A DNA stretch of 64,000 nucleotides from NCBI RefSeq assembly GCF_002531725.1, contig NZ_NWSQ01000002.1:124001-188000 (forward strand). Reading direction: 5' to 3'. The notes under the pieces are model-generated. The model had not been told where the DNA came from. It ran no database searches and saw nothing but the letters and a program-made list of their open reading frames with translations. Each line of letters opens with the position of its first letter. The stretch's first letter is position 1. This document shows, one piece after another, positions 1-8,931 of the stretch. The stretch comes from Rhizobium sp. L43. GTDB taxonomy: Bacteria; Pseudomonadota; Alphaproteobacteria; Rhizobiales; Rhizobiaceae. The position numbers were made by a program, and so were the translations under genes.

Positions 1-804
1 GTCGAGATCCTCGGCGCCGGCGAGGCCTTCGAGCAGATTGGCGCGGCCGCGGATGATGAGCTGCGTGGGCTTTCCCTCGTCCGGGCTGCCGGCCCAGACG
101 GCGATGCCGCGCTCGACGAGATCACGCGACAGGGCATCGAGTTCGTGACGGACGTTATCCTTCAGCTGGCTCAATTGTTTGCGCAGCTCCGGCAGCGTCT
201 GGCCAGACATATGGGCATTGAGAAAATTCGCCGCCTCCGTCAGCTGCGAGGAGGTGACGCCCGCCGGCAGCTCGATGATGCGGTTTTCCACCTGATCGTG
301 ATCGCCGACAAGCACGGCCAGCGCCTTGGTCGGTTCGAGCCGGATGAACTCGACATGTTTCAGCACCGGATCGCTTTTCGAGGTGATGACGAGACCGGCG
401 CCGCGCGAAATGCCGGATAGCATGCGGCTTGCCTCGTTCATCATCGATTCCAGAGGATTGCCGCCGCTTTCGGCCCGCACCTGCCGATCGATATTGGCGC
501 GATCCTCGGCCGAGAGGTCGCCGACCTGCATGAAGGCATCGACGAAAAAGCGCAGGCCGATCTGGGTCGGCAGCCGGCCGGCGCTGATATGCGGCGAATA
601 GATCAGGCCGAGATCTTCGAGATCGCTCATGACGTTGCGCACCGAGGCCGGCGACAGCGACATCGGCAGCAGGCGGGACAGATTGCGCGAACCGAGCGGC
701 TCGCCGCTCTCCAGATACCCTTCGACGATGCGACGAAAAATTTCCCTGGAGCGCTCGTCCAGCGCCGCAACGGCATCCGAAACCGACGTCGACCTGATGC
801 CCAT
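1..804 (-). CDS. hrcA: Heat-inducible transcription repressor HrcA (3' end beyond window)
   Basis: Reading the minus strand from the ATG at 804 gives MGIRSTSVSDAVAALDERSR, then EIFRRIVEGYLESGEPLGSR. This is the N-terminal winged-helix region of HrcA, the repressor of groESL/dnaK-type heat-shock operons, which binds CIRCE elements. The frame stays open to the window edge, so 268 codons of a protein usually near 350-360 residues are present and the C-terminus is missing. It is divergent from rph with about 127 bp between the start codons. No CIRCE inverted repeat is visible in that gap, so autoregulation through CIRCE is not supported here. Confidence 0.93.
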   Translation of the reverse strand, partial: MGIRSTSVSDAVAALDERSREIFRRIVEGYLESGEPLGSRNLSRLLPMSLSPASVRNVMSDLEDLGLIYSPHISAGRLPTQIGLRFFVDAFMQVGDLSAEDRANIDRQVRAESGGNPLESMMNEASRMLSGISRGAGLVITSKSDPVLKHVEFIRLEPTKALAVLVGDHDQVENRIIELPAGVTSSQLTEAANFLNAHMSGQTLPELRKQLSQLKDNVRHELDALSRDLVERGIAVWAGSPDEGKPTQLIIRGRANLLEGLAGAEDLD

Positions 805-931
805 GAAGCTTACGAACCCGCGCTGATGATACTTCCCGAAAAGTAAGTCAAACTCGCACCCGTGGCAAAAGGGAATTTGCAAATAGGCGCCGCCAATCGT
901 AGAAGCGGTCAACAAACCCCAGGAGATAAGA

Positions 932-1651
932 ATGCGGCCTTCAGGCAGAAAAATCGACCAGATGCGCAAGGTCACGTTCGAGCGCAATTTTTCCAAGCAT
1001 GCGGAAGGCTCCTGCCTGGTGAAATTCGGCGATACGCATGTGCTCTGCACCGCCAGCCTCGAAGAAAAGACGCCGCCATGGCTGCGCAATACCGGCAAGG
1101 GCTGGGTCACGGCCGAATACGGCATGCTGCCGCGGGCGACCGGCGAGCGCATGAAGCGCGAGGCCGCCGCCGGCAAGCAGGGCGGCCGCACCCAGGAGAT
1201 CCAGCGGCTGATCGGCCGGTCGCTGCGCGCCGTCGTCGATCTGCAGGCGCTCGGCGAACGGCAGATCACGCTCGACTGCGACGTCATCCAGGCCGATGGC
1301 GGCACGCGGACAGCCTCGATCACCGGCGGCTGGATCGCGCTTTACGACTGCCTGAAATGGATGGAAAGCCGCAACATGATCAAGGTCGACCGGGTCCTGA
1401 AGGATCATGTCGCCGCCATCTCCTGCGGCGTTTTCGCCAGCCAGCCGGTGATCGACCTCGATTATCTCGAGGATTCCTCAGCCGAGACCGACGCCAACTT
1501 CGTGATGACGGGCGCCGGCGGGATCGTCGAGATCCAGGGCACGGCCGAAGGCACGCCGTTTACCGAAGAGGAATTCACCTCGCTGATGGGGCTTGCCAAG
1601 AACGGCATCGGCGAACTCGTCGCCCTGCAGAAGCAGGCCATCACGGGATGA
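932..1651 (+). CDS. rph: Ribonuclease PH
   Basis: A 239-residue protein that opens [20 protein letters not shown], the typical start of RNase PH. This phosphate-dependent 3'-5' exoribonuclease trims tRNA 3' ends. The conserved [20 protein letters not shown] stretch, near residues 84-103, carries the arginines that contact phosphate and RNA. Length is normal for the family. AGGAGATAAG lies just upstream of the ATG. The stop codon overlaps the start of the next gene (ATGA), suggesting a translationally coupled operon with the VOC gene, rdgB and hemW. Family assignment is secure from the full-length sequence. Confidence 0.97.
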   Translation: MRPSGRKIDQMRKVTFERNFSKHAEGSCLVKFGDTHVLCTASLEEKTPPWLRNTGKGWVTAEYGMLPRATGERMKREAAAGKQGGRTQEIQRLIGRSLRAVVDLQALGERQITLDCDVIQADGGTRTASITGGWIALYDCLKWMESRNMIKVDRVLKDHVAAISCGVFASQPVIDLDYLEDSSAETDANFVMTGAGGIVEIQGTAEGTPFTEEEFTSLMGLAKNGIGELVALQKQAITG

Positions 1652-2073
1652 ACGCCATGCTGGAAGGCATGTTGGAAACGGCGCTCTATGCGAGCGATCT
1701 CGACCGGGCGGAGGTCTTCTACGAAGACGTTCTCGGACTTGAAAAGATCGCCCGCGGCGGCAACCGGCATGTCTTCTTCCGCTGCGGCCCCGGCGTGCTG
1801 CTGATCTTCAATCCCGAGGAAACGGTGAAGCCGCCGGCGCGTGACGCCCTGCAAGTGCCGCCGCACGGCACGACCGGTGCGGGCCATGCCTGCTTCCGGG
1901 TGTCCGGCCGCAATATCGATGCGATGGCCGAACGGCTGAAAGCGGCTGGTGTGGCGATCGAATCCGAGGTGCTTTGGCCAAACGGCGGCCGCTCGATCTA
2001 TTTCCGCGATCCGGCCGGCAACAGCCTGGAATGCGCAGAGGCTAAAATCTGGGGCATCGAACAGGATATCTGA
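1648..2073 (+). CDS. VOC superfamily (glyoxalase/bleomycin resistance-like) protein
   Basis: A 141-residue single-domain VOC protein. Typical features are the opening [23 protein letters not shown] and the C-terminal [16 protein letters not shown] motif, whose glutamate is a usual metal ligand. Members include glyoxalases, dioxygenases and resistance proteins, and the substrate cannot be read from sequence. The ATG overlaps the rph stop by four bases, and the stop abuts the rdgB start, so the gene belongs to the rph-rdgB-hemW operon. A longer reading frame that begins upstream at 862 runs through rph out of frame and is not real. Confidence 0.85.
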   Translation: MNAMLEGMLETALYASDLDRAEVFYEDVLGLEKIARGGNRHVFFRCGPGVLLIFNPEETVKPPARDALQVPPHGTTGAGHACFRVSGRNIDAMAERLKAAGVAIESEVLWPNGGRSIYFRDPAGNSLECAEAKIWGIEQDI

Positions 2074-2718
2074 ATGCGCAAGCTTGAAACGAAGACCATC
2101 GTCGTCGCCAGCCACAATGCCGGCAAGATCCGCGAGATCCAGGAATTGATCGGGCCGCTCGGCTTCACCGCCAAATCGGCCGCCGAGCTGAACTTCGTCG
2201 AACCGGATGAAACCGGCACCAGCTTCGAGGAGAATGCGACGATCAAGGCGGTCGCTTCGGCCAATGCCTCAGGCATGCCGGCGCTTTCGGATGATTCCGG
2301 GCTGGTGGTCGACGCGCTCGGCGGCGATCCCGGCGTTTACACCGCCAATTGGGCGGAGAGGTCAGACGGCACGCGCGATTTCGATATGGCGATGGCGAAG
2401 GTGGAAAAGGCGCTGCAGGATGCCGGTGCGACGGCGCCGGAACAGCGCGGGGCGCGTTTCGTCAGCGTGCTCTGCCTCGCCTGGCCGGACGGGCATACCG
2501 AGCTCTTCCGCGGTGAGGTGGAAGGCAATGTCGTCTGGCCGCCGCGCGGCACACAGGGCTTCGGCTACGATCCGGTCTTCCAGCCCGAGGGTTATGGCGT
2601 CACCTTCGGGGAAATGAGCGGCGAGGAAAAACACGGCTGGAACGTCGGCAAGCCGCAGGCGCTGTCGCACCGGGCCCGCGCCTTCAAACTCTTTGTCGAA
2701 ACCTGCCTGGAGGCATAA
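2074..2718 (+). CDS. rdgB: RdgB/HAM1 family XTP/dITP diphosphatase
   Basis: A 214-residue protein of the Ham1/RdgB family, which hydrolyses dITP, dXTP and ITP to monophosphates and so keeps deaminated purines out of DNA and RNA. The nucleotide-binding [11 protein letters not shown] motif is near residues 12-22, and [20 protein letters not shown], with the catalytic acidic residues, near 69-88. [11 protein letters not shown] is the third conserved block. The gene starts immediately after the VOC stop codon and hemW follows nine bases later. The rph-rdgB-hemW arrangement is common in Rhizobiales. Confidence 0.96.
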   Translation: MRKLETKTIVVASHNAGKIREIQELIGPLGFTAKSAAELNFVEPDETGTSFEENATIKAVASANASGMPALSDDSGLVVDALGGDPGVYTANWAERSDGTRDFDMAMAKVEKALQDAGATAPEQRGARFVSVLCLAWPDGHTELFRGEVEGNVVWPPRGTQGFGYDPVFQPEGYGVTFGEMSGEEKHGWNVGKPQALSHRARAFKLFVETCLEA

Positions 2719-2727
2719 GGTTACCAC

Positions 2728-3930
2728 GTGGACAATTTCGACACGCCAGGCTCCTCGCGCGATGCGGCGCTGCTGCCCGATACCGGCGAGCCCGGCTTCG
2801 GCGTCTATGTCCATTGGCCCTTCTGCGCGGCGAAGTGTCCCTATTGCGACTTCAACAGCCATGTGCGCCACCAGCCGGTGGATCAGGAGCGCTTTGCATC
2901 AGCCTTCCTGAAGGAGATGGCAACGGTTCGGGCCATGAGCGGGCCGAAGACCGTCACCAGCATCTTCCTCGGCGGCGGCACACCCTCACTGATGAAACCG
3001 GAAACGGTCTCGGCCATTCTCGACGGCATTGCCCGGCACTGGCATGTGCCCGATGGCATCGAGATCACCATGGAGGCCAATCCTTCGAGCGTCGAGGCCG
3101 ATCGCTTCCGCGGCTACCGGGCGTCCGGCGTCAATCGCGTCTCGCTCGGCGTGCAGGCGCTTGATGATCGGGATCTGAAATTCCTCGGCCGGCTGCATGA
3201 CGTCGCCGACGCGCTGAAGGCGATCCGGCTGGCGCGCGACATTTTTCCGCGCATGTCCTTCGACCTGATCTACGCCCGGCCGGAGCAGACGGTGGAGGAA
3301 TGGGAAAGCGAGCTGAAGCAGGCGATCTCCTATGCGGTCGACCACCTCTCCCTCTATCAGCTGACCATCGAGGAAGGCACGCCCTTCTACGGCCTGCACA
3401 AGGCCGGAAAGCTGATCGTGCCGGACGGCGAGCAATCGGCAGTGCTCTACGAAGCGACGCAGGAGATCACCGCGCGCGAAGGCATGCCGGCCTATGAGGT
3501 CTCCAACCATGCCCGGCCGGGTGCCGAAAGCAGGCACAACCTGACCTATTGGCGCTACGGCGATTATGCCGGCATCGGCCCCGGCGCCCATGGAAGGCTG
3601 ACGCGCGGCTCGGAAAAGCTCGCGACAGCCACCGAGCGCAAGCCGGAAGCCTGGCTCGAGATGGTCGAGCGCGACGGCCACGGCATTCTCGACCAGGAGC
3701 GGCTCGGCTATGAGGAACAGTCCGACGAGCTGCTGCTGATGGGACTGCGGCTGCGGGAGGGCGTCGACCTTGCCCGCTGGCAGCAGCTTTCCGGCCGCGA
3801 CCTCGACCCGAAACGCGAGGAATTCCTGCTCGAACACAAATTCATCGAGCGGATCGGCAATTCACGCCTGCGCTGCACGCCGTCGGGCATGCTGATCCTC
3901 GATTCCGTCGTCGCCGATCTCGCCTGCTGA
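2728..3930 (+). CDS. hemW: Radical SAM protein HemW (heme chaperone, formerly HemN-like)
   Basis: A 400-residue radical SAM protein with a GTG start. The FeS-binding C-x3-C-x2-C motif is at Cys33, Cys37 and Cys40 (FCAAKCPYCDF), and the SAM-binding FLGGGTPSL block is near residue 80. Length and the shortened N-terminus fit HemW, which inserts heme into target proteins, better than true oxygen-independent coproporphyrinogen oxidase HemN (about 450 residues, with a further conserved cysteine). It is the last gene of the rph operon and ends in a shared bidirectional hairpin before a convergent gene. Confidence 0.93.
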   Translation: MDNFDTPGSSRDAALLPDTGEPGFGVYVHWPFCAAKCPYCDFNSHVRHQPVDQERFASAFLKEMATVRAMSGPKTVTSIFLGGGTPSLMKPETVSAILDGIARHWHVPDGIEITMEANPSSVEADRFRGYRASGVNRVSLGVQALDDRDLKFLGRLHDVADALKAIRLARDIFPRMSFDLIYARPEQTVEEWESELKQAISYAVDHLSLYQLTIEEGTPFYGLHKAGKLIVPDGEQSAVLYEATQEITAREGMPAYEVSNHARPGAESRHNLTYWRYGDYAGIGPGAHGRLTRGSEKLATATERKPEAWLEMVERDGHGILDQERLGYEEQSDELLLMGLRLREGVDLARWQQLSGRDLDPKREEFLLEHKFIERIGNSRLRCTPSGMLILDSVVADLAC

Positions 3931-4001
3931 CATCAATACGACGAACGGATTTGCGACGCGGCGGCATCGATATCGCCGCCGCGCCGGACTCTGATGTCAG
4001 C
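3926..4001. terminator. Nested bidirectional hairpin between convergent genes
   Basis: The outer perfect 10-bp arms GCTGACATCA (3926-3935) and TGATGTCAGC (3992-4001) each include a stop codon: the hemW TGA and the TGA of the gene on the minus strand. Inside lies a GC-rich hairpin, CGCGGCGGC (3957-3965) and GCCGCCGCG (3975-3983). No T-run follows on either strand, so it may act as an RNA stabiliser as much as a terminator. Confidence 0.6.
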
Positions 4002-5079
4002 GGTGGCTGGTCGCACCCGTCTTGAACAGGCTGCCGGTCGGCGTCTTCAAGAACATGTCAAGCGGAATATGCTCCTGGTGCAGGAAGCCGGTCGCCGGCA
4101 GCAGGCCGTCGCGGACCATCTCGATGACGGCAACGACCGAGGCCGACGTCGTCCAGGCGATCGCCGTGCGGCGCGCGCCGGCAATCTCGATCGGATAATA
4201 GGCGCGCACGAACTCCTTGCGGCGCAGGCTGCCGTTCTCGGTCCCTTCGGCGGCGACATGGACATAGACGACGTCGTCTTCGACAGGCGGCTTGGCATTG
4301 GTCAGGATCTCGCCGGCCAGCTTGCGCTTGTCGCGCATCAGAAGCTCGTGGAAGAAGAAATTCATCAGCTCCATATGGCCGGGATAGCGCATGGTCTTGT
4401 AGTCGAGATTGTCGATCTTGCCGAGCATCGTGTCGCACATGGTGCCGAGACCGCCCGAGGTGGTGAAGGCTTCGAGCTTGACGCCGCCGACATAGACGGT
4501 CTCGTGCCATTCCATCGGCGAGACGAGCTTGCGCACGCCGCCCTCGATGACCTCGCAATCGTTCAGATATTCGTTGACGACACCCTCGGGCGACCAGTTG
4601 AAGGCATAGCCGAGCAGTCCCGTCGGATGCTGCGGCAAGGCGCCGACACGCATGCGGATCGAACGGCAGCGCTCGAAGCCGTCGGCAAGGCTGGCGCCGA
4701 CGATACCGACGAAACCCGGCGCGAGGCCGCATTGCGGCGCCATCAGGCCGCGGGCGGTCTTCGACAGTTCGATGATGAAATTGGTTGTGGAAACGTCTTC
4801 CGTCAGGTCGAAATAATGAATGCCGGCGAGATGGGCGGCGCGCGCCAATTCGATGTTCAAATGATAGGGCAGGCAGGAGAGCACCGCCTCGACACTGGAG
4901 AGCAGTTCGCCGATTACCTCGGGATCGGAGATATCGCCGGTGCGGCATTTGAACGGGACGTCGCTCAGCGGCAATTGCGCATCGACGCCGATCACCTCGA
5001 AGCCGCCTTCATGCAACAGCGTCGCCGCCAGCCGTCCGACCTTGCCCAGGCCGAGAACGGCGATCTTTTCAAAACTCAT
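3997..5079 (-). CDS. Saccharopine dehydrogenase-like NAD(P)-dependent oxidoreductase
   Basis: A 360-residue protein that begins MSFEKIAVLGLGKVGRLAATLL, a Rossmann dinucleotide-binding fingerprint (GLGKVG). The C-terminal half matches the saccharopine dehydrogenase / lysine 6-dehydrogenase fold, with SCLPYHLNIELARAA followed by HYFDLTED. Known relatives act on lysine, saccharopine or carboxynorspermidine. An L-lysine 6-dehydrogenase, as in Agrobacterium, is a reasonable guess, but the substrate is not proven. The gene is alone and convergent with hemW, so context gives no extra hint. Confidence 0.8.
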   Translation of the reverse strand: MSFEKIAVLGLGKVGRLAATLLHEGGFEVIGVDAQLPLSDVPFKCRTGDISDPEVIGELLSSVEAVLSCLPYHLNIELARAAHLAGIHYFDLTEDVSTTNFIIELSKTARGLMAPQCGLAPGFVGIVGASLADGFERCRSIRMRVGALPQHPTGLLGYAFNWSPEGVVNEYLNDCEVIEGGVRKLVSPMEWHETVYVGGVKLEAFTTSGGLGTMCDTMLGKIDNLDYKTMRYPGHMELMNFFFHELLMRDKRKLAGEILTNAKPPVEDDVVYVHVAAEGTENGSLRRKEFVRAYYPIEIAGARRTAIAWTTSASVVAVIEMVRDGLLPATGFLHQEHIPLDMFLKTPTGSLFKTGATSHR

Positions 5080-5204
5080 TGATTTCCTCCCACGCCCCGT
5101 TTTGGCGCTTCAGTCTTTATCTTCATGCAGGCCGCTCCCCAAAACCGCTGTGCTTTGGGCGATATGCACGGGATGCGCCGGAGGTATAGAATAAAAAGCT
5201 TATA

Positions 5205-5235
5205 AAGGAAAACGGCCGGAATCGCTTCCGGCCGT
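5205..5235 (-). terminator. Rho-independent terminator of dnaA
   Basis: A perfect 10-bp stem, ACGGCCGGAA (5212-5221) with TTCCGGCCGT (5226-5235), and a four-base loop TCGC. Read on the minus strand, downstream of the dnaA stop, the stem is followed by TTTTCCTTTAT, giving a U-rich tail. Confidence 0.85.
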
Positions 5236-5258
5236 CCAATCCTCAAGAAAGCCGTCGA

Positions 5259-6809
5259 CTATTCGTTGATCAGCCGCTTCAGAAGCTCGACTTCGTGTGA
5301 AAGCTTGGTGTCTCCCGAAATCAGCTCCTCGATCTTGCGCACGGCATGCAGCACGGTCGTGTGATCCCTTCCGCCGAAACGGCGGCCGATCTCCGGGAAG
5401 GAGCGCGGCGTCAGCGTCTTCGACAGATACATGGCGATCTGGCGCGGCTTGACGATGACGCGGGTGCGACGGTTCGAGACCAGTTCCTGGCGCGAGACGT
5501 TGTAGTGTCTGGCGACGATGCGCTGGATGTCCTCGATACGCACCCGGCGGGGCTCGCCGGAACCGACCAGATGGGCAAGCAGTTCGTCGACCCGCTCGAT
5601 CGACAGGTTCGGCTCGAAGGAGCGACGGAAGACCAGCTGGTTGAAAGCGCCTTCGAGTTCGCGGCCGCTGGCCGTGACGTTGCGGGCGACATGCTGGAGC
5701 AGTTCGGCCGGAATTTCGAGCGACGGATCTTCGAGCCGGGCTGCAGCAAGGCGACGCTTGAGGATTTCGAGACGCATCTCGTAATCCGGCGCGTCGAATT
5801 CGATCGCGACACCGCCCTGCAGGCGCGAGCGGACGCGGGGATCAAGCGACTCCAGCTCCCAAGGGGCGCGGTCGGCGGCGACGACCACCTGCTTGGCGCT
5901 GTCGAGCAGCATGTTGAGCAGATGGCAGAATTCATGCTGGATCATCTTACCCTGCAGAAACTGCATGTCGTCGATGATCAACAGATCGATGTTGCGCAGC
6001 GAATCCTTCAGCGTCAGCGCATCATTGTCGCGGATCGCGGTGGCGAAGCGCCACATGAAATATTCGGCAGTGAGATAAACGACGCGCAGAGCCCTGGGGT
6101 TCTGCACCGCCGCATTGGCGACCGCCTGCAGCAGGTGGGTCTTGCCGAGACCAACCGTCGAATGAATGAAGAGCGGATTGAAACGCACGGCGCCGGAACC
6201 GGCTTCGGCGATCGTCTTCGCTGCCGCAAGTGCGACGCGGTTCGAGCTGCCTTCGACGAAGGTGTCGAAGGTGAAGCGGCTATCGAGCGGCGAACCGAAG
6301 AGCGGCGAACCGAAGCTTGCAGGCCTTGCCGCAGCAACAGCCGAAACCGCCTGCTGGACGGCCTGACCGGCCGGCTGGGCGCTGGCGGGACGGCGCGCCT
6401 GGGGGGCAACGACCGGCTCGGGCTGAGCCGCCTCGTCGAGCGCCTTGGTGCCGCTGCGCGTTGCCGTGCGCACCAGGACTTCGATCTTTAGAATTTCCGG
6501 ATCCTCGGCCTGGAACAGACCGGTGATGAGATCGAGATAACGATTGTTGATCCACGACTTCAGGAAGGTCGTGGGAACCGAAAGGCGAACCACGCTCTTC
6601 GAGACCGAATGCAGCTTCAGCCTGGCGAACCAGCTGGCATAGACGTCAGGACCGACCTGGGCCTTCAAGCGCGCGCTGACACGCTCAAACAAGATGCCGT
6701 GCTTCATTTCCGCCTTTGCTTCTCCCACTTCGAGGCGAATGGCGCCAAACGCCTGCGGTGCCACATCCCCATTGTCGAGCCCGCCCGTCGTCATCGTATT
6801 CATCTGCAT
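5259..6809 (-). CDS. dnaA: Chromosomal replication initiator protein DnaA
   Basis: A 516-residue initiator from the chosen ATG at 6809, preceded by AAAGGCGG; a second ATG lies two codons later. Visible parts are the N-terminal domain ([15 protein letters not shown]), a long variable linker, the AAA+ Walker A ([16 protein letters not shown]), Walker B ([13 protein letters not shown]) and the C-terminal DnaA-box-binding signature [18 protein letters not shown]. The open frame continues upstream to 7196, but that part has no DnaA similarity and no good ribosome site. dnaA is not next to dnaN, which is 47 kb away, as usual in Rhizobiales where the origin lies elsewhere. Confidence 0.96.
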   Translation of the reverse strand: MQMNTMTTGGLDNGDVAPQAFGAIRLEVGEAKAEMKHGILFERVSARLKAQVGPDVYASWFARLKLHSVSKSVVRLSVPTTFLKSWINNRYLDLITGLFQAEDPEILKIEVLVRTATRSGTKALDEAAQPEPVVAPQARRPASAQPAGQAVQQAVSAVAAARPASFGSPLFGSPLDSRFTFDTFVEGSSNRVALAAAKTIAEAGSGAVRFNPLFIHSTVGLGKTHLLQAVANAAVQNPRALRVVYLTAEYFMWRFATAIRDNDALTLKDSLRNIDLLIIDDMQFLQGKMIQHEFCHLLNMLLDSAKQVVVAADRAPWELESLDPRVRSRLQGGVAIEFDAPDYEMRLEILKRRLAAARLEDPSLEIPAELLQHVARNVTASGRELEGAFNQLVFRRSFEPNLSIERVDELLAHLVGSGEPRRVRIEDIQRIVARHYNVSRQELVSNRRTRVIVKPRQIAMYLSKTLTPRSFPEIGRRFGGRDHTTVLHAVRKIEELISGDTKLSHEVELLKRLINE

Positions 6810-7335
6810 AATGCCGCCTTTCAATTCCACCGGCCGGCCTCCGCTAAAACGGCCGCCCGATATATTCCCCGCTTTGGCGGGCTGACGGATCCTCATGAGC
6901 CGCTCACCTGCCGGTTCACTCAAACACTGCCCCCGAAGGGACCGGCACGAAATTCCGTTGCAGGGACCGCATTCATGCGGCACCTTCATCGGCGTTCCGT
7001 GCCAGGCTGGCGGTCGATCCTCGTTTTCGGCCGACCAGCCCGAACGCAATATCACTTTAACCTTCTCCGGCGGCCTCGCCTTAAACGTGTGGCCGCTGAA
7101 GGCACAAAACATCCCTGCCCGTAACAGCCACGTTACGGCCCAAATCCGTCGAGTGCTTGAAAAAACGGAAGCGCACGGCTCCGTAACAAATGGCACAAAC
7201 TTATCGCCCTGCCGACATGGCAGTTAAGACCGAGCCTCTGCAGGTGATGTCCGCGCCCTTTGTTGGAAGCCATTTAGGCAGGATCAAAAGGCAATATCAA
7301 CGATGAATTTTACGCAAAATTAAGAAGCGGGCATT

Positions 7336-7606
7336 GACTCCGCCTGCCCTTTTCGGGCGTCACACCAGCGTCAAAAAAGAATCGCTTTTGAATCAAGGAG
7401 ATTCCCCGTTCGGGCTATTTTGACACGCATGGAAAGAAAAAAAATAAAAATCTTCTTGACTCCCCCCTGGTCACGGAAGCGTGGGGCAGAGTCGCGCAAT
7501 GCAGAAGCATCCTTGCGCAAGTCTTTGTTTTTAAACGCTTTTTCCTGTCATGGCGCTGACACGAAACAGTCGTGAGATTAACCATACAGGGGCTGATCGG
7601 CGGAAT
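7336..7606. promoter_or_regulatory. Cluster of seven GANTC (CcrM methylation) sites upstream of dnaA
   Basis: GANTC occurs at 7336, 7379, 7390, 7400, 7458, 7489 and 7602. About one site would be expected by chance in 271 bp, and the preceding 526 bp have none. GANTC is the target of the cell-cycle DNA methyltransferase CcrM in alphaproteobacteria, and methylation of the dnaA promoter is known to affect its activity in Caulobacter. A role here is inferred. Confidence 0.6.
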
Positions 7607-7608
7607 CG

Positions 7609-7636
7609 AAAAAGCCCGGTAAAATTACCGGGCTAA
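7609..7636 (-). terminator. Rho-independent terminator of rpsT
   Basis: A perfect 10-bp stem, AGCCCGGTAA / TTACCGGGCT (about 7613-7634), with a two-base centre. On the minus strand it is followed by TTTTTC, about 30 bases after the rpsT stop. Confidence 0.88.
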
Positions 7637-7664
7637 TCATAACGAGGAGGTCGTTAATGGAAGA

Positions 7665-7943
7665 TTACGCGGTCGCGGTGACCGAAAGAGCCTTTACACG
7701 AGCGGCCAGGCGCGAGACCTTGCGCGATGCCGTGTTGGCGTGCAACACGCCCTTGCTGGCGGCGCGGGCAAGCTCGGGCTGAGCAGCCAGGAAAGCTTCC
7801 TTCGCCTTGGCGGCATCACCGGATGCGATGGCCTCTTCGACCTGGCGAACGAAAGTACGAACGCGCGAGCGACGAGCCTTATTGACGTCGGTACGGCGGG
7901 CGATCTTGCGGGTCGCTTTTTTCGCCGAAGTTGTATTGGCCAT
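7665..7943 (-). CDS. rpsT: Small ribosomal subunit protein bS20
   Basis: A 92-residue basic protein, [20 protein letters not shown], followed by [19 protein letters not shown]: ribosomal protein S20, which binds 16S rRNA in the body of the 30S subunit. I chose the ATG at 7943 because MANT/S-SAKK is the family start; an in-frame upstream ATG adds nine unrelated residues. The gene stands alone, with a near-consensus sigma70-type promoter upstream and a clean terminator downstream, as expected for a highly expressed single-gene unit. Confidence 0.97.
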   Translation of the reverse strand: MANTTSAKKATRKIARRTDVNKARRSRVRTFVRQVEEAIASGDAAKAKEAFLAAQPELARAASKGVLHANTASRKVSRLAARVKALSVTATA

Positions 7944-8063
7944 GGATGCCTCTCTCAAGAATTCGAACAAACTCCGCCATTACCGCGGGCCCTGCGGCCA
8001 CAAAATCCAGCAATGCGGGAGCAATCGCGGAAAACCAAACCGGCTTTCCGAACCGTGGGCGGG

Positions 8064-8092
8064 CATATAACTCTAAAGCCGGCCCACGTCAA
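8064..8092 (-). promoter_or_regulatory. Promoter of rpsT
   Basis: On the minus strand TTGACG (8092-8087) is followed by exactly 17 bases and TATATG (8069-8064). This is a very good vegetative-sigma promoter, pointing at rpsT and giving a leader of about 115 bases. Confidence 0.75.
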
Positions 8093-8134
8093 CGCGGATT
8101 TTCAAGCTTTGCCGCGGGAACCGCCGAAAAGCCT

Positions 8135-8908
8135 TCAACGGTGCGTAAAAGCCGGTTTGCGCTTCTCGACGAAGGCCGCCATGCCTTCTTTCTGGTCGTC
8201 GGTGGCAAAGAGACTGTGAAACAGCCGGCGCTCGAAACGCAAGCCCTCCTCCAGCGTCGTCTCGAATGCGCGGTTGACCACCTCCTTGGCCATCAGCACC
8301 GAGGGACGCGACAGCGAGGCGATCTTTTCGGCTGCGGCAAAAGCCTCGTCGAGCAGACGCTCGGGCGCCACCACACGCGAAACGAGTCCCGATCGTTCGG
8401 CCTCAGTCGCATCCATCATCCGGCCGGTCAGGATCAGATCCATCGCCTTCGCCTTGCCGACGGCGCGCGTCAGCCGCTGCGAGCCGCCCATGCCGGGAAT
8501 GACGCCCAGGGTGATTTCCGGCTGGCCGAACTTCGCCGTTTCCGAGGCGATGATGAAATCGCACATCATGGCAAGCTCGCAGCCGCCGCCGAGCGCAAAA
8601 CCGCTGACGGCAGCGATAACAGGCTTGCGTGCCTTCGCGACATCATCCCAGCCGCTGATGAAATCACTCTTATAGATATCGGCAAATTGCAGCGCCTGCA
8701 TCTCCTTGATATCGGCGCCGGCGGCAAAGGCGCGCTCGGAACCGGTGAGCACGATCGCGCCGACCGTCTCGTCGGCGTGGAAGGCGGCATAGGCTTGCTT
8801 CAATTCCTTCAGCACCGTGGAATTCAGCGCGTTCAGCGCCTGCGGGCGGTTCAGCGTGACGAGGCCGACATTGCCTCGGGTTTCGACGATCAGGGTCTCA
8901 TAGGCCAT
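8135..8908 (-). CDS. Enoyl-CoA hydratase
   Basis: A 257-residue crotonase-fold enzyme that hydrates trans-2-enoyl-CoA in beta-oxidation. It begins [20 protein letters not shown]. The CoA/oxyanion segment [13 protein letters not shown] is near residues 59-71, [15 protein letters not shown] near 100-114, and [19 protein letters not shown] carries a glutamate in the position expected for catalysis. The start at 8908 follows GGGAGAACAGC, and the longer frame upstream overlaps mutM. The same rpsT / enoyl-CoA hydratase / mutM order occurs in other Rhizobiaceae from memory. The exact acyl substrate is unknown. Confidence 0.93.
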   Translation of the reverse strand: MAYETLIVETRGNVGLVTLNRPQALNALNSTVLKELKQAYAAFHADETVGAIVLTGSERAFAAGADIKEMQALQFADIYKSDFISGWDDVAKARKPVIAAVSGFALGGGCELAMMCDFIIASETAKFGQPEITLGVIPGMGGSQRLTRAVGKAKAMDLILTGRMMDATEAERSGLVSRVVAPERLLDEAFAAAEKIASLSRPSVLMAKEVVNRAFETTLEEGLRFERRLFHSLFATDDQKEGMAAFVEKRKPAFTHR

Positions 8909-8931
8909 GCTGTTCTCCCGGTTTCTCACTC

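Larger units (their letters stand above)
6810..7664. other. 855-bp gap between dnaA and rpsT: dnaA leader and regulatory region
   Basis: No convincing gene is visible; the overlapping open frames are extensions or shadows of dnaA. The half nearer dnaA (6810-7335) has no GANTC site, while 7336-7606 has seven. An AT-rich purine stretch lies at about 7435-7455. A TTAACCAT motif, like a CtrA half-site, is at 7578-7585, and a TTTA-N7-TTAA match is at 7309-7323. No consensus DnaA box (TTATCCACA) was seen, so I do not call an origin here. The rpsT terminator is at the far end. Confidence 0.6.

Noticed and set aside
805..931. CIRCE element upstream of hrcA
   Set aside because: No TTAGCACTC-N9-GAGTGCTAA-like inverted repeat is present in the hrcA-rph gap.
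862..2073. 403-codon fused reading frame before the VOC gene
   Set aside because: The first two thirds run through rph in the wrong frame; the real VOC start is at 1648.
6810..7196. In-frame N-terminal extension of dnaA by 129 codons
   Set aside because: No similarity to DnaA domain I, poor start context, and a good ribosome site exists at 6809.
6810..7664. Chromosomal origin next to dnaA
   Set aside because: No cluster of consensus DnaA boxes is visible, and in Rhizobiales the origin usually lies near hemE rather than dnaA.
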